Notes: generated from the letters alone by a model not told the origin. DNA of 64,000 bases from Tahibacter amnicola (GCF_025398735.1 NZ_CP104694.1:2629001-2693000), one strand, 5' to 3'. Positions 54,438 to 64,000 are shown, counted from the stretch's first letter. Program-made: numbers and translations.

Positions 54438-54980
54438 ATGCACTCAGGATTTCAAGGTGGACGCCAGCGCGTGGAAACGCCCGTACTCATCGCCAGGAAC
54501 TCGCGCTGGAAGAATGCCGGCTACCTGTTGCTGTGTACCGTCTTCGTCGCCGTCGGGGCTGCGATCATCATTCGGGGCTCGCGCCCGGAGGTATGGATCG
54601 GCTGGTTGACGGTGGCATTTTTCGGCATAGGGCTGCCGCTGTTCTCCTGGCAGATTCTCGATCCAAGGCCGCGCATCGTGATCGACGAACGCGGTATTTT
54701 CGACCGCAAGCTCCGCGTCGGCTGCATTCCCTGGAGCGAAATTTCCGGCGCCTATCGCCAGGCTGTCTTCGGGCAGGAGTTTATTTGTCTGCATTTACGT
54801 AATGTGGATGAATGGATGCAGCGTCTCCCGGCGACCAGTCGACGCGTCGCGCTGGCGAACCTGCGAATGGGTTTCCAGGTGCTGAACGTCAACCTGTCTG
54901 GCACCACGCTTGACCCCGGCGTAGTGCTGGAGCGCATTGCGCAGCACATTGCTCGCCAGGGCGGTGATACGGATCGCTGA
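54438..54980 (+). CDS. STM3941-like membrane protein
   Basis: About 180 residues. It has two membrane helices near the start (KNAGYLLLCTVFVAVGAAII, EVWIGWLTVAFFGIGLPLFS), then a PH-like cytoplasmic domain (RIVIDERGIFDRKLRVGCIP, WSEISGAYRQAVFGQEFICL). This matches the STM3941 family pattern, of unknown function. GTG 54471 is an alternative start, closer to where family members usually begin. It lies about 145 bp after the toxin-like pair; a protective role against the toxin is speculation. Confidence 0.7.
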   Translation: MHSGFQGGRQRVETPVLIARNSRWKNAGYLLLCTVFVAVGAAIIIRGSRPEVWIGWLTVAFFGIGLPLFSWQILDPRPRIVIDERGIFDRKLRVGCIPWSEISGAYRQAVFGQEFICLHLRNVDEWMQRLPATSRRVALANLRMGFQVLNVNLSGTTLDPGVVLERIAQHIARQGGDTDR

Positions 54981-55241
54981 CGCGTCGACGGCGGGGAGCG
55001 CTTACCGCGGACGGCGGCGTAGCCCCGCGGTCGCCGTGGCAAGCCATTCTATTGGCGCCAGGGGGCGCGTAGACTCCTCTCCGTTGCCGCCCGCTCGGCG
55101 GGCCAGGGGGAGTACGGCAGGCGGGTGCCAGGATGGGCACGCGCTTGTCACTCGGCGTGTTCGCTTGTCGAGTCCGTGATCGTTTCGTTCGGTCGTGCCC
55201 CTTGCGTCAACGCACCGTCGCTACCCATCGCGGAGTCGTCC

Positions 55242-57344
55242 ATGAAAGCCTATCTCATTCGCGCAGCTGCCTCTGTGTTTGCAATTGTTTGCACTGCAGT
55301 CGGTGGTCCCGCCGGTGCGACACTCATTACGGTCAATACCAACATCGACCCGGGCCTGGCCGGCGTGTGTTCCCTCCGCTCCGCCATCCAGGCTGCCAAT
55401 ACGAACATGGCAGTGCACGGTTGCCCCGCAGGCCAGGGCAGCCCGAACGTCGATACCATCCAGTTCGCGATCACGCCCGTCGACCAGACGGTGAAGACGA
55501 TCCAGCCGCAGTCGGAACTGCCCACGATCACCGACCGCGTCGTCATCGACGGCTACGGTAATGGCGGTGTCATCGGTTCGTCGCCCAACACCCTGGCGAG
55601 TGCAACCAACGCCGTCATCAAGGTGATGATCGACGGCACCAATACACCTTCCTCCGGCGGCATGAATCCCGTCTATCCGGTGGGTCTGAAGTTCTCGTCG
55701 ACGGCGGGTGGCAGCACCGTGAAGGGCATCGCCATGGGCGGCTTCAGCGGCGGCGGCATCTGGCTGGACGGCTCGAGCAACAACATCATCACGGGCAACT
55801 TCCTCGGCACGACGACGACGGGCCTCGCCGCAAGGCCCATGAGTTCCCAGGGCTACCACGGCGGCGTACATATCCTTGCCGACAGTGCGGGCAAGGTGGC
55901 CAACAATAATCGCGTGGGCGGCACCGCACCGGCGGACCGGAACCTGATTTCCGCCGCGGGCATCGGTGTGAAGATCGAGGCCTACAACGGCGGCAGCATC
56001 AATACCGTCGAGGTGTACGGCAACCTGCTGGGGCCCAACAAGAACGGAACGGCAAACCTCACCGGGACGATCGGCAGCTTCGGCGCCGGCGTGATCGTGG
56101 CCGGTGCCAGCAACGTCACCATCGGATCGACCACGGGCGCCAGCGCCAATGCGTGTACCGGCGGCTGCAACCTGTTTGCCGGCACCTACGGTGGCGTGAC
56201 GATGTACGGGCAGGTGCCGGTCACCAACCTGCTGGTCCAATCCAATTTCATGGGCGTGAACGTCACGGGCACGGCGGCATTTCCGCTGCCGCAGGGGCTC
56301 AACAACAACGGTTCCGGCGTGACGATCTCGGGCATCGATACCGGTCCGATCCAGATTGGCGGCACCAATCCGCTGCAGCGGAATGTGATCGGCGGCTACG
56401 TGGGGCCGGGTGTCGACATCCAGAACTACAACCATGTCGCCACCATCCAGGTGCAGGGCAATTTCATCGGCACGGATGCCACGGGCATGGCACCGATCCC
56501 GAACCAGGTCGGTGTCAACGTGCAGAACACGACGGGCGTCCTGATCGGCGGGACGGCGCAGAACGCGGGCAACGTGATTTCCGGCAACAACTACACGGGT
56601 GTGTGGCTGCAAGGCGGCACGCAGACGTTCGTGCAGGGCAACAAGATCGGCACTGGCGTGGACGGTGCGACCGACGTCGGCAACGGCCGTGACGGCATCC
56701 AGATCCAGAACACCGGCTTCGTGCCGCCGGACAAGAACGTCATCGGCGCGGCAGCAGGAAGCGTACTGGGCGGCAACGTGATTGCCTACAACGGCGCCGA
56801 CCTGACTTCCCCCAGCGCGGGTGTCGCCGTGCAATCCGGGCAGGGCAACCGCATCTCGCGCAACAGCTTTTTCTCCAATACCGGTTCTTCCACGGGCCTG
56901 GCCATCGACCTGTACGACGCAAACGGTATCGGGCCGAGTGTCAATGACCTCTGCGACCTGGACGGTAACGACAGCTTCACCGCCAACCACACCACCAACT
57001 ATCCGAGCAATGTCACCTACACGACGAATGGCGGCATCACGAAAGTCTCAGGCGTGATGCGCGGTGCTGCCAATACCACGTATACGCTGGAGTTCTACGT
57101 CAACACTGCCGGTGACGCGAGCGGCTTCGGCGAGGGACAAACCTTCATCGGCTCCACGTCCCTCACGACCGGGTCGCCGCCCAATTGCTCGGCCTCGTTC
57201 AACGTGACGACATCACTGGTCCAGCCTGGCCTGTTCGTCACTGCCCTGGCGATCGATGAAACGCCCGGCCCGCGCCAGGGGGATACCTCGGAATTCAGTG
57301 GTCCGTTTGACCTGGTCTTCCGGAACGGGTTCGACGCTCTGTAA
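55242..57344 (+). CDS. Secreted parallel beta-helix protein with NGF-type C-terminal tag
   Basis: A 700-residue exported protein. A signal peptide (KAYLIRAAASVFAIVCTAV) is cleaved near GPAGAT. CSLRSAIQAANTN is the characteristic opening of secreted beta-helix proteins of the choice-of-anchor type. Then come many right-handed helix coils with NN/GN turns (NNIITGNFLGTTTTGLA, IQVQGNFIGTDATG, NVISGNNYTGVWLQGG). A beta-sandwich follows (YTLEFYVNTAGDASGFGEGQ), and the end is FDLVFRNGFDAL, the shared tag. It resembles polysaccharide-binding or -degrading beta-helix proteins, but no catalytic residues are identifiable. Its stop faces the signalling operon across a strong hairpin. Confidence 0.8.
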   Translation: MKAYLIRAAASVFAIVCTAVGGPAGATLITVNTNIDPGLAGVCSLRSAIQAANTNMAVHGCPAGQGSPNVDTIQFAITPVDQTVKTIQPQSELPTITDRVVIDGYGNGGVIGSSPNTLASATNAVIKVMIDGTNTPSSGGMNPVYPVGLKFSSTAGGSTVKGIAMGGFSGGGIWLDGSSNNIITGNFLGTTTTGLAARPMSSQGYHGGVHILADSAGKVANNNRVGGTAPADRNLISAAGIGVKIEAYNGGSINTVEVYGNLLGPNKNGTANLTGTIGSFGAGVIVAGASNVTIGSTTGASANACTGGCNLFAGTYGGVTMYGQVPVTNLLVQSNFMGVNVTGTAAFPLPQGLNNNGSGVTISGIDTGPIQIGGTNPLQRNVIGGYVGPGVDIQNYNHVATIQVQGNFIGTDATGMAPIPNQVGVNVQNTTGVLIGGTAQNAGNVISGNNYTGVWLQGGTQTFVQGNKIGTGVDGATDVGNGRDGIQIQNTGFVPPDKNVIGAAAGSVLGGNVIAYNGADLTSPSAGVAVQSGQGNRISRNSFFSNTGSSTGLAIDLYDANGIGPSVNDLCDLDGNDSFTANHTTNYPSNVTYTTNGGITKVSGVMRGAANTTYTLEFYVNTAGDASGFGEGQTFIGSTSLTTGSPPNCSASFNVTTSLVQPGLFVTALAIDETPGPRQGDTSEFSGPFDLVFRNGFDAL

Positions 57345-57352
57345 TACACCAC

Positions 57353-57388
57353 GCCGCGCTTTTCCCGCACTCGCGGGAGAAGCGCGGC
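57353..57388. terminator. Bidirectional hairpin terminator
   Basis: A 16-bp stem with one G-T wobble (GCCGCGCTTTTCCCGC / GCGGGAGAAGCGCGGC) and loop ACTC lies between the convergent stops at 57344 and 57394. Confidence 0.7.
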
Positions 57389-57393
57389 AGCAT

Positions 57394-60300
57394 TCACGCA
57401 ATGTCGGTGGCAGGACGGTACAGGCGGAATGCCTCGCGCACCTGTTCGCGCAACAGATCATCCTCCCAGGGCTTGGTGAGGAACTTGAATACGGCGCCGC
57501 GATTGACCGAGTCGGTAACGACGCCCAGGTCCGCATAGCCGGAGAGGATGATGCGCACCGTGTCGGGATACAGCTGCCTGACCACGTGCAGAAATTCGGT
57601 GCCGGACATGTTCGGCATGCGTTGGTCCGAAATGATCACCTGCACGGCGTTGGTCGCCAGGAGTTCCAGCCCTTCCTTTCCGCCTTCGGCAGTCAGTACG
57701 CGATAGCCGTCGCGCCGAAGGATCCGCACCAGTGCCGAACGCACGCCCTGTTCGTCGTCGACGACGAGCAGGGTCCGGGTGGCGTCGCTCGATGACGTGG
57801 GGCAATCCAGGCGCTTGCGCTGGCGGATGAAGCCTTCAAGGACGTCCTGGGCAACGCCCGGACTGAAGTAGTGGCCCTGAAGCTGGTCGCAGCGTTGGTG
57901 CCTCAGATAGTTGAGCTGGCCTTCCGTCTCGACGCCTTCCGCGACGACCTTCAGCCCCATCCGGTGCGACATGGCAATCACGGCGTTGGCAATCGCGGCG
58001 TCCTCGGCATTGCAGGTGATGTCGGTGATGAACATGCGATCGATCTTCACCGTATCGAACGGAAAATGCTTCAAATGCCCGAGCGACGAATAGCCCGTAC
58101 CGAAGTCATCCAGTGCCAGGGTGCAGCCAAGCTGTTTTACATGACGAAGGATCTCGGCCCCCTGGTTCGGGTTGGCCATCACGGCCGACTCGGTAAGTTC
58201 CAGCTCCAGCCAGCGTCCTTCGATGCGGGCATTCTGCAGCGCAGCGCAGATGGTGTCGAACAGGGTCTCCTGCGAGAGCTGGTGCGATGACAGGTTGACG
58301 GAGATTGGCACAATGTCCAGCGCCGTTGCCTGCCAGGCGGCCAGCTGCGCACACACGGCGTTGATGATCCACTCGCCGATCCGGGTGATCAGGCCCGTCT
58401 CCTCCGCGACCGGAATGAAGCGCCCCGGGCCGATAAGTCCCTCCACCGGATGCCGCCAGCGGATGAGTGCCTCAGCGCCGACGATCGCACCGCTAGTCAA
58501 ATCCACCCTGGGTTGGTAATGAATGATGAATTGCCGCTCTTCCAGTGCGACACGAAGTTCCTCCTCCAGCAGCCGGCGTTCCTGCATGCGTGTCTGGAGT
58601 TCGCGGGAGTAGTAGGCATGCGGCTCGCCAGCGGTCTTTGCCTGCTTGAGCGCGCTGTCAGCATTCTTGAAAAGGGCCTCGGCGTCCTCGTTGTCCGTGG
58701 GAAACAGCGCAATTCCCAGCTGCACGGCGACCGTCAGTGGCTTTTCCTCCCAGGTGTAGGGTTCGTGCATCGCGTGGCTGATGGTGTTGCGAAGCTCTAC
58801 CCCGTGCGCTTCGTCACGGATGAAGTCGGCGAACGCGAACGTGTCGGCACTGACTCGCGCCGTCAGGACATGATTCGGCAAGCGCTGTTCCAGTCGCTTG
58901 CCAACGGCCCGCAACAGCGCGTCGCCGGCGGCCCGGCCGTAGGTTTCGTTGAACTGCGTGAAATGCATAATGTCCGCCAGCACGACGGCGATGCCGAGGC
59001 ATTCGACGCTGGCTGTCACGCACATCTGCTGCAGGCGATCGTGAAAGGTCCGGACGTTGGGTAGCCCGGTCAGGACGTCGTTGAAGGCCAGGTAGCTCAG
59101 GCGTTCGGATTTCGCCGCCATCTCCAGCGCGAATGACAGGTCAGCTGTCATCCAGTCCAGCAATGCGACCTCCTCCTGGTCGAACAGGCCGGCGGTGCGC
59201 GAAAGCAGGACCAGGAAACTGTCGACTTTCCCTTCCACGAACAGCGGGAAGGTCGCGCCGGCGTGGAAGCCCTGCTGCAGGAGTGCATCGCGCGTGAGAC
59301 CGGGAGGAAGGTCGGTGGCGAAGGCGTTGAAGATGCGCGGTGCGGGGCGAGGGTCGCCCAGTTTGAAGGGGAGTGCGCGAGCACCGATATCGTGACTGAT
59401 CGTGTGGAGGACAGCCTGGATCTGGTCGCGATCGCCGCCGCAGTAGGTCAACAGGCGAATGCTCGCCAGGTCGCGATCCACGTCCACCACCCAGGCTTGC
59501 GCGAACACGCTTTCCGTGACGGCAATTCGGCAGGCTTCCTGGAATAGTTCGTGCCGGTCGCGCAGACGGATCATCGCCGAGCTGATGCTGCCGGTAACCG
59601 CGCGGATGCGATGAAGCCGGGAGATCTTGCGCTCCTGCTCGCGCCGCTCGGTGATATCGTCGGCAATGCCCGCAATCCGCACCACCGTTCCTGCTTCGTC
59701 GGTGATCGGAAAACCGCGCGCATGAATCCAGCGGAGGGCGCCGTCGTCACGGCGAATGCGGTACTCCATGTCGAAACGGCCGTCGGCGTCGCGCTGGGCC
59801 TTGCCACGCCGGATGGCGGTGTCGTCGTCGGAGATCGAGAGGTCCGCCCACGCCTCGGGGTTCTCGTAAAGACTCTGGCAGCTGCGTCCCCAGATGGCTT
59901 CGTAGGCAGGGCTGACGTAGTACACGGCGCGGTTGTTCGCATCCGTCAGGAAAAACACGGTGTCGATTTTCCGCCAGTTGCCGGAAGCGCATTTCGCTTT
60001 CGCGCAGGCGGTGTTCGGTCTGCCGGCGCTCCAGTACCTCCTGGTGCAGTGCGGCGGCGTGCCGCTGCACCTCTTCGCACAACGCCAGGTTGCCGTATGT
60101 CTGCGCGATCTGCGCACTGAGCGTGGTGGCAAACTCCTCGTCTTCGGCGTCGAAGGGCTGGCCGGTATCCTTGTCGGCGAAGTACACCAGCCCCCGGACG
60201 CCGGGGGCGGTCTCGGTACGCACCACAAGAACGCTCGACACCAGCGGATGCTCCGTCGGAAACGACGTCGGCACCTGCGGGCTATCGAAAGCCAGGCGCA

Positions 60301-61110
60301 CAGTGACCGTCGGTGACGACGGGTCGGCCACCTGCCGTCAACGGGTGACAGCGTGCCCAGGTCGGGACGCTCGGCGTCGGTGGGGCCCACCGACGACCAG
60401 TGTCGCGGTTCCGCATCGCCGTCCTGGAAGACGATGCCGACGTAGCGCACGTGCACGATCTCCTGCGCGGCGCGACAGAATGTGTCCAGCAAGGCCTGCC
60501 GGTCCCGCTCGGCGGACAGGGCGAGGCCGAGTTCCAGCGTGGCGGCCAGGCGCAGGCTCGTCGCATTGGCGGGTGGCTGCAGGGCGGGTTCCGTCGCCTC
60601 CGGCGTGTTCGCGGCGGGAGCGGGAACGCGCAACGGCTTGCGCGGCTTCTCCAAGCCCGCCAGCCGAAAGCGACGACTTTCCCTGGCTGGCTCTTCCACG
60701 TCGCGTGCGGGCGAGCCGGGGACGGACATCCGCTGTTCGGCCAGCACGCGGGTCACCGCATCGAGTATGGCTTGCGGCTCCGACGGCTTGGGCAGCACGA
60801 CGGAAACGCCGCAGGACTGGGCCAGGGTCCTCGCTTCGTGGACGCGGTAGGTGGCCGTGTAGAAGATGATCGGGATATCCGAAGTTGCCGGATCTGCGCG
60901 CAACTCCCGGGTCATCTCCAGGCCGTCCAGCAGGGGCATCATGACGTCGGAAATAATGAGCATGGGGCGCTTGTGCCGGACTGCTTCCAGCGCGGCGCGG
61001 CCATCCGCCGCTTCGCGCACGGAATGGCCGGCATAGCCGAGAAGAGCGGTGAGGAATTCTCGATTGATCGACCGGTCATCGACGACAAGGATGTCGCTCA
61101 CGGCTATCAC
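57394..61110 (-). CDS. REC-GAF-PAS-GAF-GGDEF-EAL-REC c-di-GMP signalling protein with two compensating frame breaks
   Basis: Reads as 1238 residues. Residues ~1-125 are a receiver (ILVVDD, IISDVMMP). After a GAF start (~210-260) the frame turns Arg-rich between 60345 and 59969; in the -1 shifted frame the same DNA encodes a normal GAF/PAS stretch (VRTETAPGVRGLVYFADKD, EFATTLSAQIAQTYGNLAL). The frame then returns to IDTVFFLTDANNRAVYYVSP (PAS). Next come a GAF-like domain, a GGDEF with ARVSADTF in place of GGDEF (inactive), an intact EAL (GAEALIRW, DDFGTGYSS, EGVETEGQLN) and a C-terminal receiver of the RpfG type (SDQRMPNMSGTEF, LTKP). It should degrade or sense c-di-GMP. GTG 61110 overlaps the upstream TGA. 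Confidence 0.85.
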   Translation of the reverse strand: MIAVSDILVVDDRSINREFLTALLGYAGHSVREAADGRAALEAVRHKRPMLIISDVMMPLLDGLEMTRELRADPATSDIPIIFYTATYRVHEARTLAQSCGVSVVLPKPSEPQAILDAVTRVLAEQRMSVPGSPARDVEEPARESRRFRLAGLEKPRKPLRVPAPAANTPEATEPALQPPANATSLRLAATLELGLALSAERDRQALLDTFCRAAQEIVHVRYVGIVFQDGDAEPRHWSSVGPTDAERPDLGTLSPVDGRWPTRRHRRSLCAWLSIARRCRRRFRRSIRWCRAFLWCVPRPPPASGGWCTSPTRIPASPSTPKTRSLPPRSVRRSRRHTATWRCAKRCSGTPPHCTRRYWSAGRPNTACAKAKCASGNWRKIDTVFFLTDANNRAVYYVSPAYEAIWGRSCQSLYENPEAWADLSISDDDTAIRRGKAQRDADGRFDMEYRIRRDDGALRWIHARGFPITDEAGTVVRIAGIADDITERREQERKISRLHRIRAVTGSISSAMIRLRDRHELFQEACRIAVTESVFAQAWVVDVDRDLASIRLLTYCGGDRDQIQAVLHTISHDIGARALPFKLGDPRPAPRIFNAFATDLPPGLTRDALLQQGFHAGATFPLFVEGKVDSFLVLLSRTAGLFDQEEVALLDWMTADLSFALEMAAKSERLSYLAFNDVLTGLPNVRTFHDRLQQMCVTASVECLGIAVVLADIMHFTQFNETYGRAAGDALLRAVGKRLEQRLPNHVLTARVSADTFAFADFIRDEAHGVELRNTISHAMHEPYTWEEKPLTVAVQLGIALFPTDNEDAEALFKNADSALKQAKTAGEPHAYYSRELQTRMQERRLLEEELRVALEERQFIIHYQPRVDLTSGAIVGAEALIRWRHPVEGLIGPGRFIPVAEETGLITRIGEWIINAVCAQLAAWQATALDIVPISVNLSSHQLSQETLFDTICAALQNARIEGRWLELELTESAVMANPNQGAEILRHVKQLGCTLALDDFGTGYSSLGHLKHFPFDTVKIDRMFITDITCNAEDAAIANAVIAMSHRMGLKVVAEGVETEGQLNYLRHQRCDQLQGHYFSPGVAQDVLEGFIRQRKRLDCPTSSSDATRTLLVVDDEQGVRSALVRILRRDGYRVLTAEGGKEGLELLATNAVQVIISDQRMPNMSGTEFLHVVRQLYPDTVRIILSGYADLGVVTDSVNRGAVFKFLTKPWEDDLLREQVREAFRLYRPATDIA

Positions 61111-61913
61111 CGTTTTTTTGAAAGGCAGAGGGAAATCTCATCGATGAGCGCCTGCGGCTCGATGGGCCGCACGAGGAAGCGTGCAATACCCAGCCGGCTG
61201 GCTGTTGCACGGTCCGCGTCGTTCCATGTGGACGAACTGAGCACGATGACGGGCAAGTCGCCCATCGCCGGGATCGCCTTGATCGCCTTTGCGAGCATGA
61301 ATCCATCGACCGACGGCATGTGCAGGTCCGAGATCACCAGGTCAGGCCGGATGTCTTGCGCCGTGCGCATCGCTTCCTCGGCCGTGACGGCGGTGTGCAC
61401 CTGGAATCCGAAGGGTTCAAGGATGTCGCGCATGAGGTCGCGGTTGGCGGGCGTGTCGTCCACGACCAGGATGGTGCCCCGCGGGGATATCTGTAACCCG
61501 GGATCTTCGGCCGGCTCGCTCTCGACGGAGACAGGCGACAGGATTCTCGACGGCCCGAGGAAGGATTCCAGGTCTGCTACGAAGCGTTCCGGATCGATCG
61601 GCTTGGTGATGTAGCTGTCGAATCCCGCGCTGAGCACGCGGGCGCGATCGCCGACCATGGCCAGCGCCGTCACGGCCACCAGGGGAATGAGGCTGGTAGC
61701 GGGGTCCGACTTGAGCGCCTGAGCCACCGTATAGCCGTCACCGTCGGGAAGATGAATGTCACATACCACCAGGTCGGGCTGCATCTCGCGCGCCATGACG
61801 ATGCCGGCTCGTCCACTGCCGACCGACCGGGTCTCATGTCCGAATGCCTCGAGCAGATAGGTCATCAGCTCAAGGTTGTCAGCGTTGTCTTCAATGATCA
61901 GGACGCGGGCCAT
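61107..61913 (-). CDS. Dual-receiver response regulator
   Basis: A 268-residue protein with two receiver domains and no output domain. Receiver 1 (residues ~1-120) has IIEDN, the acceptor Asp in VVCDIHLPDGDGY, Thr in AVTALAM and Lys in YITKPID. Receiver 2 (~145-265) has VVDDTPANRDL, Asp in VISDLHMPSVDG and Ser in VLSSST, but Arg (FLVRPIE) instead of the conserved Lys, so its activation may differ. ATG 61913 lies 4 bp past the histidine kinase stop, and the stop overlaps the next gene by 4 bp: one operon. It probably relays phosphate between the kinase and the EAL protein. Confidence 0.9.
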   Translation of the reverse strand: MARVLIIEDNADNLELMTYLLEAFGHETRSVGSGRAGIVMAREMQPDLVVCDIHLPDGDGYTVAQALKSDPATSLIPLVAVTALAMVGDRARVLSAGFDSYITKPIDPERFVADLESFLGPSRILSPVSVESEPAEDPGLQISPRGTILVVDDTPANRDLMRDILEPFGFQVHTAVTAEEAMRTAQDIRPDLVISDLHMPSVDGFMLAKAIKAIPAMGDLPVIVLSSSTWNDADRATASRLGIARFLVRPIEPQALIDEISLCLSKKR

Positions 61914-61917
61914 GGTG

Positions 61918-63762
61918 TCACTCCAGGGGCAGGGTCAGCACGAAGGTGCTGCCGTAGCCGGTCCGGCTTTCGAAGCTGATTCGCCCGCCCAGGAGGCCGG
62001 CAAGCTTCTGTGACAGGTGTAATCCCAGTCCTGTCCCCTGCCGGGGCGCTGGCGCGGAGACATCGAATTGCCGGAACGCCTGGAACAGGTTGACCTGGTC
62101 TTCGGGTTTGATCCCCGTGCCCGTATCGCGCACGCCGATCGTCACCTCATCCGTGTTCCAGGACAGCTGGATACTGACGCGGCCGGGAGCTTCGGTGAAC
62201 TTGATCGCATTGCTCGTCAGGTTGATGAGGATCTGGCTCAATGCCCTGCGATCGGTCGGCAAGAAGTGATTGGCTGCCGGCAGCTCCAGCTGGAATGCAA
62301 GCCCCTTCTCCTCTGCCATGGGACGCAGCATGGTGGCGACTTCCTCGACCACGGAAATCAGTCCCGTCGGCTCCCGGCGCAACTCGATTTTTCCCGATTC
62401 GATCTTGGCCAGGTCCAGCAGGTCATTGATGAGTGAAAGCAGGTGTCGTGCGTTGTTCCGGACTGTGGTGAGCTGCTTTCGCTGGACGGGATTGAGGGGG
62501 CCCGGCAGGCCCATCAGCAACGTGCCGGTAAAGCCGATGACTGCATTGAGGGGCGTGCGCAGCTCATGCGACATGCTGGCGAGGAAGCGGTCCTTGGCCT
62601 CGGCGGCAATCTGCAGTTCTATATTCTTCTCGCTGAGAATGTTCTCGATGCGCTTGCGCTCGCTGATGTCGCGGATGGCGCTGGACACCAGGATTCCTTC
62701 CGCAGTCTCCAGCGGACTCAGGCTGATCTCGACGGGGAACTCGGAGCCGTCCTTGCGCAGTCCGTACAGCTCCAGACCGACGCCCATGGCCCTGGGGCGT
62801 GGCTGGGCGAAGAAGTCCATCCGGTGGGATGGGTGGCGCCGCCGATAGCGTGCCGGAACCAGCATTTCGACGGCCTGACCGAGCAGCTCGTCGCGCGGAT
62901 AGCCGAACAGTCGTTCGGCCTGCGAATTGACCAGGACGATATGGCCGCCGCGGTCGACGATGACCATTGCATCCGGTGCCGATTCGAGCAATCCGCGGAA
63001 CTTGCTTTCGGCGCGCTTCCGGTCGCTGATATCGCGGACGGCGCTGAGAACCAGCATGCCTTCTTCTGTCGTGATCGGGCTGAGACTGACCTCGACCGGA
63101 AACTCCGTACCGTCCTTGCGTACACCGAACAAGTCCAGGTCGGCTCCCATGGAGCGTGTACGCGGCTGGCGAAAATACTGGGAACGATGGCCGACATGCG
63201 GCATGCGCAGGCGCTGCGGAAGCAGGACTTCGACGGGCTGGCCGCACAGCTCGCCGTGCGCGTAGCCGAACATGTGTTCCGCCTGGCGATTAGCCACCAC
63301 GATCAGTCCTGCGGGATTGGCCAGGACGATGCCATCGGGCATCGATTCCAGGAACGCGCCGAAGCGCGCCTCGACCAGCTTGGCGTCGCGCAGCGTCTTG
63401 AGCGGCGTCACATTCTTCTTGCTGCACAATATGTAGCTGCTACCGTCGACGCTCGACACCAGGCGGCTGGAGACATCGACGTTGATCAGCGCGCCGTCCT
63501 TGCACATGCGCACGGACTCATAGGTGCCGACGCCGAGTTCCAGCACGCGCGCCAGCATGCGTCTTTCCTCGCCCGCAAGCGGCGGAGGAACGGTCACCTC
63601 GCTCAGGAGCCGGCCTTCCGCTTCATGACGGGAAAAGCCGAACATGCGTTCTGCCCCCGTTGACCAGCGAACGATCCGCCCGTCCGGCGACATCACTACC
63701 AAGGCGTCGGGGTTCTCCTCCCGTAGCAGTCGATCCAGGTCCGGATCGTGCACGTCCATCAT
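61918..63762 (-). CDS. PAS-containing sensor histidine kinase
   Basis: A 614-residue soluble kinase with three PAS domains in tandem: [40 protein letters not shown] and [20 protein letters not shown]. The second and third carry almost identical PAC tails. The HisKA H-box is [20 protein letters not shown]; the HATPase_c has N-box [16 protein letters not shown]1 [12 protein letters not shown] and G2 [14 protein letters not shown]. No transmembrane helix or receiver is present. ATG 63762 follows GGGAGG. It is the first gene of the operon 63762-57394 and probably phosphorylates the adjacent dual receiver. Confidence 0.92.
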   Translation of the reverse strand: MMDVHDPDLDRLLREENPDALVVMSPDGRIVRWSTGAERMFGFSRHEAEGRLLSEVTVPPPLAGEERRMLARVLELGVGTYESVRMCKDGALINVDVSSRLVSSVDGSSYILCSKKNVTPLKTLRDAKLVEARFGAFLESMPDGIVLANPAGLIVVANRQAEHMFGYAHGELCGQPVEVLLPQRLRMPHVGHRSQYFRQPRTRSMGADLDLFGVRKDGTEFPVEVSLSPITTEEGMLVLSAVRDISDRKRAESKFRGLLESAPDAMVIVDRGGHIVLVNSQAERLFGYPRDELLGQAVEMLVPARYRRRHPSHRMDFFAQPRPRAMGVGLELYGLRKDGSEFPVEISLSPLETAEGILVSSAIRDISERKRIENILSEKNIELQIAAEAKDRFLASMSHELRTPLNAVIGFTGTLLMGLPGPLNPVQRKQLTTVRNNARHLLSLINDLLDLAKIESGKIELRREPTGLISVVEEVATMLRPMAEEKGLAFQLELPAANHFLPTDRRALSQILINLTSNAIKFTEAPGRVSIQLSWNTDEVTIGVRDTGTGIKPEDQVNLFQAFRQFDVSAPAPRQGTGLGLHLSQKLAGLLGGRISFESRTGYGSTFVLTLPLE

Positions 63763-64000
63763 GGGCCTCCCTTGGAGAGCTGGCCGCTGGCCACTCCATC
63801 TCCGGAAAACCACTCATCGTTTCGCAGCCGCGGTACGACAGGGTCGACGCGATAGCTACGAGGGGCCAACACCTGCACCGAGTGGCCGGATCACCGATGG
63901 GGCATCGGATGTCGGCCGAGGACGCGGCTGGACTGGCCGCGAATCCCTGACGCTAGGATAGCGCAATCTCCGCTGGCAGTCCGTGCGCCGGTCGTCACGG
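63763..64000. other. Upstream region of the kinase operon
   Basis: No gene seen. It probably holds the operon promoter; no clear -35/-10 pair was picked. Confidence 0.35.

Noticed and set aside
55221-56990. A 589-residue minus-strand frame
   Set aside because: Opposite the second beta-helix gene; composition-driven, no domain.

Overview
The window is high-GC proteobacterial chromosome. The gene content suggests a gammaproteobacterium of the Lysobacterales/Xanthomonadales, most likely a Rhodanobacteraceae relative of Dokdonella or Tahibacter. The basis is very GC-rich codon use, many secreted beta-rich proteins with 'delta-60', LVIVD, parallel beta-helix and FG-GAP architectures, c-di-GMP signalling proteins, and a recurring C-terminal tag (D-x-[IVL]-F-x-N-G-F-x) that I associate with that group. 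No rRNA, tRNA, CRISPR array, insertion sequence or phage gene was recognised. I count about 48 protein genes, mostly single genes or two-gene units, with many divergent pairs.

Layout: 0.7-5 kb holds a two-domain response regulator, a DUF4124 protein, a DUF4386 membrane protein, and a divergent VOC/HxlR pair. 5-8.6 kb has a secreted Ig-like protein, a two-gene module (secreted partner protein plus a C70/AvrRpt2-like papain-fold protease) and a YiiX-like permuted NlpC/P60 enzyme. 8.7-14.6 kb encodes a beta-helix protein, a PI-PLC with beta/gamma-crystallin domains and a delta-60 repeat protein. 15-23 kb is mixed: GNAT, HAD, DUF3297, DUF1176, an FG-GAP protein, small secreted or membrane proteins and a VOC protein. 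22-31 kb has a two-domain GNAT next to a seven-haem TPR cytochrome, an apparently frameshifted alpha/beta hydrolase, a HEAT-repeat protein, a small cytochrome c and a MAPEG protein. 31-37.5 kb has a Ser/Thr kinase with a degenerate FGE-like tail, stress-type BON and glycine-zipper proteins, a flavodoxin-fold oxidoreductase and a duplicated MmcQ/YjbR protein.

37.5-45.7 kb has a translationally coupled pair of exported proteins (LVIVD; PKD-propeller-dihaem), a lipoprotein, a DUF6929-like protein and a second copy of the C70 protease module. 45.8-49.1 kb is a propeller-Y_Y_Y-GGDEF sensor. 50.4-51.0 kb is a tandem-repeat array directly upstream of a two-gene unit (51.2-54.3 kb) that looks like a two-component alpha-helical pore-forming toxin, one component fused to a tectonin-like beta-propeller. 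57.4-63.8 kb is a three-gene signalling operon: PAS histidine kinase, dual receiver, and a REC-GAF-PAS-GAF-GGDEF-EAL-REC protein.

The most promising candidates for undescribed biology are the propeller-fused pore-forming pair with its upstream repeats, the duplicated partner-protease module, and the shared C-terminal tag on at least five unrelated exported proteins. Two places (26.16 kb and 59.97-60.34 kb) show frame breaks that are either sequence errors or real lesions.
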